DNA of 14,400 bases from Myxococcaceae bacterium. Its GTDB lineage: Bacteria > Myxococcota > Myxococcia > Myxococcales > Myxococcaceae. Numbering within the stretch: position 1 is the stretch's first letter; every line of letters starts with the position of its first letter. Location of the stretch: NCBI GenBank assembly GCA_018262385.1, contig JAGSPQ010000164.1, forward strand, positions 1 to 14,400. The letters are read 5' to 3'. The translations under genes and the position numbers were made by a program. Of this stretch, positions 14,030-14,400 are shown in pieces. The notes below the pieces were generated by a model. It did not search any database and was not told the DNA's origin. It was given only the letters and a program-made list of their open reading frames with translations.

Positions 14030-14400
14030 ATGCGCACCCGACACAACCGTGGACAGGCCGTGACCGAGCTGGCGCTGGGGATCCTGGTGTTGATCCCGAT
14101 CATCGTCGGAGGCCTCTTTCTCGCCGAGGCCGCGATGTTCCGGCTGAAGGCGACCGAGGCGGCCACCGAGCCGATGTGGGACGCGACGGCCTACCGGCAG
14201 CAGTCGTACACCGGAGCGTTCAATCGGACTCCGGCCGCGGCCGCGGTCGCCACCTCGCTGGCCAATGCGCGCGCGGTCAGCCGGCGGCTGGTGTTCACCG
14301 AGGCGAGCGCGGCGCAGGTGAGCTGCTCGCCCGGCACCGGGCTGGGGCTGTCGATTGGTCCGACCGCCGGCGTCTACGTGGACAACGGCGGGATGTCCTG
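14030..14400 (+). CDS. TadE/TadG-like pseudopilin, 3' truncated by window
   Basis: Third consecutive TadE-type gene, open to the last base, with 123 complete codons visible. The N-terminus RHNRGQAVTELALGILVLIP has Gly8 followed by QAVTE, again putting Glu at +5, and a membrane helix at about 14-34. The visible periplasmic part is Ala-rich helical sequence. ATG 14030 is given as start; an in-frame GTG at 14021 overlapping the previous stop is an alternative. GGAGG at 14013-14017 is 12 bases before the ATG but only 3 before the GTG, so the ATG is favoured. Other Tad operon members (ATPase, inner-membrane and outer-membrane components) are not in the window and could lie downstream. Confidence 0.75.
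   Translation, partial: MRTRHNRGQAVTELALGILVLIPIIVGGLFLAEAAMFRLKATEAATEPMWDATAYRQQSYTGAFNRTPAAAAVATSLANARAVSRRLVFTEASAAQVSCSPGTGLGLSIGPTAGVYVDNGGMS

Overview
The window is GC-rich, densely coded DNA whose content points to a myxobacterium or close relative (Myxococcota). The main clues are two lipoproteins with Gly/Ser- or Asp-Ala-Gly-rich linkers after the lipobox, an RCC1-repeat lipoprotein, and GTG starts mixed with ATG. This is inferred from gene style; no rRNA or other phylogenetic marker is present.

Layout. (1) 25-1230 (+): NtrB-like sensor histidine kinase with a degenerate GAF-like sensor region. (2) 1319-2620 (+): seven-bladed RCC1-repeat lipoprotein with a Gly/Ser minisatellite linker. 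(3) 2633-4132 (-): HlyD/membrane-fusion-type protein with an N-terminal PqqD-like module. It is divergent from 4253-5356 (+), an unknown protein with a similar N-terminal module, a pentapeptide minisatellite and a helical C-terminal half. (4) 5357-5711: gene-free repeat-rich gap between convergent genes. (5) 5712-6770 (-): LpqC/PHB-depolymerase-like esterase lipoprotein. (6) 6854-6988 (+): probable 44-residue single-pass membrane protein. (7) 7049-7854 (+): frameshifted AbiEi-antitoxin-like/DUF559-like gene. (8) 7901-10811 (+): a four-gene oxidative-stress cluster of PerR-type repressor, rubredoxin-less rubrerythrin, GlpC/HdrD-like Fe-S oxidoreductase and DUF3501 protein. (9) 10863-11264 (-): Hsp20 small heat-shock protein. 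(10) 11617 to the window end (+): three tightly packed TadG/TadE-like pilus-assembly genes, the last cut by the window edge.

The most coherent functional unit is the PerR-rubrerythrin-FeS-DUF3501 cluster. A perfect inverted repeat overlaps the predicted -10 of perR, which suggests autoregulation. The rubrerythrin lacks its usual rubredoxin electron-transfer domain, so the neighbouring Fe-S protein is a reasonable candidate electron donor. DUF3501 is translationally coupled to that Fe-S protein. Other points worth a second look are the PqqD-HlyD fusion with its divergent partner, a hairpin that overlaps the Hsp20 Shine-Dalgarno, the pentapeptide minisatellite, the repeats in the 5357-5711 gap, and conserved G-X4-E prepilin-type motifs in two of the three Tad proteins.
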